Positions 5,421-6,638 of a stretch of 6,638 bases of DNA are shown here, one piece after another. The notes under the pieces were generated by a model. The model was not told where the DNA came from, ran no database searches, and saw nothing but the letters and a program-made list of their open reading frames with translations. The stretch covers positions 1 to 6,638 of the forward strand of contig JAFYET010000078.1 in the NCBI GenBank assembly GCA_017544125.1, given 5' to 3'. Made by a program: the position numbers and the translations under genes. Each line of letters begins with the position of its first letter. Position 1 is the first letter of the stretch. The stretch is from Ruminococcus sp. (GTDB lineage: Bacteria > Bacillota > Clostridia > Oscillospirales > Ruminococcaceae).

Positions 5421-6209
5421 TTAATACGGATAAAGCTCGCTTGCCGAAAGGTCTGACAGCTTGCCGCCCTTTCCGTCCTCGCCGCCCTTTTCTTCAAGCT
5501 CTTTGAATCTCAAAATGAAATCCTTGCAGCTGTCTGCCAGCGACTCCTCTGCATCACAGCCAAGCCGCCTTGCAAGGTTTGCACATAGAAGAAGCAAGCC
5601 TCCAAGCTCTGATGAAGCATCCTTTTTGTCAGCTTCTGCTGCCTTTACAGCATCAAGCGCCTTGCTTATCGCATCATACAGCTCATCGCCCTGTGCGTCA
5701 AAGTCGATGCCTGCCCTTGATGCACGCTTGCCCAGCTTCTGCGCACGCATAAGTGCGGGGAAGTTCTTCGGTACGCTCTCTAAAGTGTCGGTAAAGGTCT
5801 CCTGACCCTTGGTCTCTTTCTTTATAGCGTCCCAGTTAGTCAGCACCTTGTCAACGGTATCAGCCTGCACGTCACCGAAAACGTGGGGGTGGCGCACTAT
5901 CAGCTTTCTGCAAAGCTCGTCAGCTACATCGTCAAGGGTGAACGCGCCCTTCTCCTCCTCGATGACCGTATGGAACACAGCCTGAAGCATAACATCGCCA
6001 AGCTCTTCTCTGAGCATCTCGGCACTGTCGCAGTCGATAGCTTCAACTACCTCGTAAGCCTCCTCTATCATATCCTGCCTGATAGATGAGTGGGTCTGCA
6101 CCTTATCCCAGGGGCAGCCGTTCTCTGAACGCAGTATCCTGACTATTTCGGCTATATCGTAGACGTTATACTCTTTCTTTTCGAGTATTGTCTTTTTCCT
6201 GTCTTCCAT
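5421..6209 (-). CDS. mazG: Nucleoside triphosphate pyrophosphohydrolase MazG
   Basis: A 262-residue two-domain MazG, the length of the E. coli protein. MazG hydrolyses nucleoside triphosphates to the monophosphate and pyrophosphate, cleaning aberrant nucleotides and affecting (p)ppGpp pools. The N-terminal domain has CPWDKVQTH (32-40), a metal-binding E49-E-A-Y-E53, E68-E-L-G-D72 and RHPHVFGD (106-113). The C-terminal domain keeps the hydrophobic helix and NLARRLG (211-217) but reads S-E-L-G-G at 200-204 where EExxD is expected, so its site looks degenerate. The N-terminal methylase domain found in Bacillus YabN is absent. ATG 6209 is preferred: AAAGGA (6224-6219) is 9 bases from it but touches the upstream ATG at 6218. 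The gene lies 63 bases after the flippase stop with no terminator seen, so the two are likely co-transcribed. Confidence 0.95.
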   Translation of the reverse strand: MEDRKKTILEKKEYNVYDIAEIVRILRSENGCPWDKVQTHSSIRQDMIEEAYEVVEAIDCDSAEMLREELGDVMLQAVFHTVIEEEKGAFTLDDVADELCRKLIVRHPHVFGDVQADTVDKVLTNWDAIKKETKGQETFTDTLESVPKNFPALMRAQKLGKRASRAGIDFDAQGDELYDAISKALDAVKAAEADKKDASSELGGLLLLCANLARRLGCDAEESLADSCKDFILRFKELEEKGGEDGKGGKLSDLSASELYPY

Positions 6210-6218
6210 TGACTTCAT

Positions 6219-6224
6219 TCCTTT
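6219..6224 (-). promoter_or_regulatory. Ribosome binding site deciding the mazG start
   Basis: AAAGGA directly abuts ATG 6218 but is 9 bases from the in-frame ATG 6209, which favours the shorter protein. Confidence 0.65.
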
Positions 6225-6272
6225 GGGATTTTATCCGTGTACATACTATTTTAACTCAAAACGTGATATTTT

Positions 6273-6638
6273 TCAACCCCTTTTTCCGATTTTTTTAAAT
6301 TTTTTTTGAAATTTACCTCTTTTCGGCATTATGTTCAATAAATATAGTGAAAAAATGTATATTATGCCACCTGTTATTACAGAAATTAACAGTATAATCC
6401 TTGCCCCGCCGCCGCTAAACGCCCGAAAAAGCCTGTCATAGCAGAGCCTTGCCACTGCTGCGCATAAAATTGCCGCAAATGCGGGGGAGAGTATGCAACG
6501 CTTAATGTCAGCTCTTACTCCTATGTAGCCTCTGAGTATGTATACGGCGCTAAACAGCGCCGCCATGTCAGCACGCACAAGTGATCCAGCTGCCCCAGTC
6601 CCACCAAGCCCGGGAATGCGCATAAGGGTCAGGTTGCC
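6273..6638 (-). CDS. C-terminal part of a SpoVB/MurJ-like lipid flippase (5' end outside window)
   Basis: The last 121 residues of a membrane protein whose frame stays open to the right edge. Three hydrophobic stretches are visible: about residues 16-35, 48-66 and 80-104 of the fragment. They are followed by a strongly basic tail (residues 105-121, many Lys/Arg). This fits the end of a multidrug/oligosaccharidyl-lipid/polysaccharide (MOP) flippase such as SpoVB, which moves lipid-linked sugars across the membrane. The opening GxxGTGAAGS-like segment resembles the G-x-x-G-A pattern before late helices of that family. The assignment leans on position: spoVB (yabM) precedes mazG in Bacillus and many clostridia. 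No catalytic motif lies in this part, so another polytopic protein cannot be excluded. Confidence 0.7.
   Translation of the reverse strand, partial: GNLTLMRIPGLGGTGAAGSLVRADMAALFSAVYILRGYIGVRADIKRCILSPAFAAILCAAVARLCYDRLFRAFSGGGARIILLISVITGGIIYIFSLYLLNIMPKRGKFQKKFKKIGKRG

Overview
The window looks like chromosomal DNA of a Gram-positive gut or rumen anaerobe of the Oscillospiraceae, most probably Ruminococcus or a close relative. This is inferred from three things: the Firmicutes gene order spoVB-mazG-hup-rqcP on the minus strand, a solitary acetate kinase gene typical of a fermenter, and a surface lipoprotein with a threonine-rich linker of the kind common in ruminococci. Base composition and codon use look even throughout. 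There is no sign of phage, insertion sequence or CRISPR, and no tRNA or rRNA gene.

Layout. Positions 1-2003 (minus) hold a lipoprotein gene whose 3' end lies outside the window. It has a lipobox signal peptide, a Thr-rich spacer, a long beta-rich middle and a C-terminal domain with HEMWH plus a downstream MEDRA motif, which looks like a zinc metallopeptidase. Directly upstream and probably co-transcribed is tmcAL (2037-3203, minus), the enzyme that makes N4-acetylcytidine in tRNA(Met) from acetate and ATP. A compact 156-base divergent control region (3204-3359) carries a near-ideal sigma-A promoter for ackA (3360-4556, plus) and a weaker opposing promoter for tmcAL, with -10 boxes only three bases apart.

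ackA converges on the tail of the minus-strand cluster. The roughly 200-base space between them (4557-4757) holds a bidirectional terminator, a perfect 13-bp palindrome, smaller hairpins and heptamer repeats at both ends. It resembles a small dispersed repeat more than ordinary spacer.

The right part is a minus-strand housekeeping cluster: the C-terminal end of a SpoVB/MurJ-type lipid flippase (6273-6638, cut by the window edge), mazG (5421-6209), an HU gene (5079-5354) and rqcP (4758-5000). A slightly imperfect intrinsic terminator sits between HU and rqcP, and no separate rqcP promoter is visible, so rqcP may be fed by read-through.

Functional themes are acetate metabolism (AckA makes acetate, TmcAL uses it), translation quality (TmcAL, RqcP), nucleotide-pool cleaning (MazG), chromosome packaging (HU) and the cell envelope (flippase, lipoprotein). 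The least explained item is the lipoprotein metallopeptidase. For three genes (lipoprotein, ackA, mazG) the Shine-Dalgarno position argues for a start slightly downstream of the first in-frame ATG.
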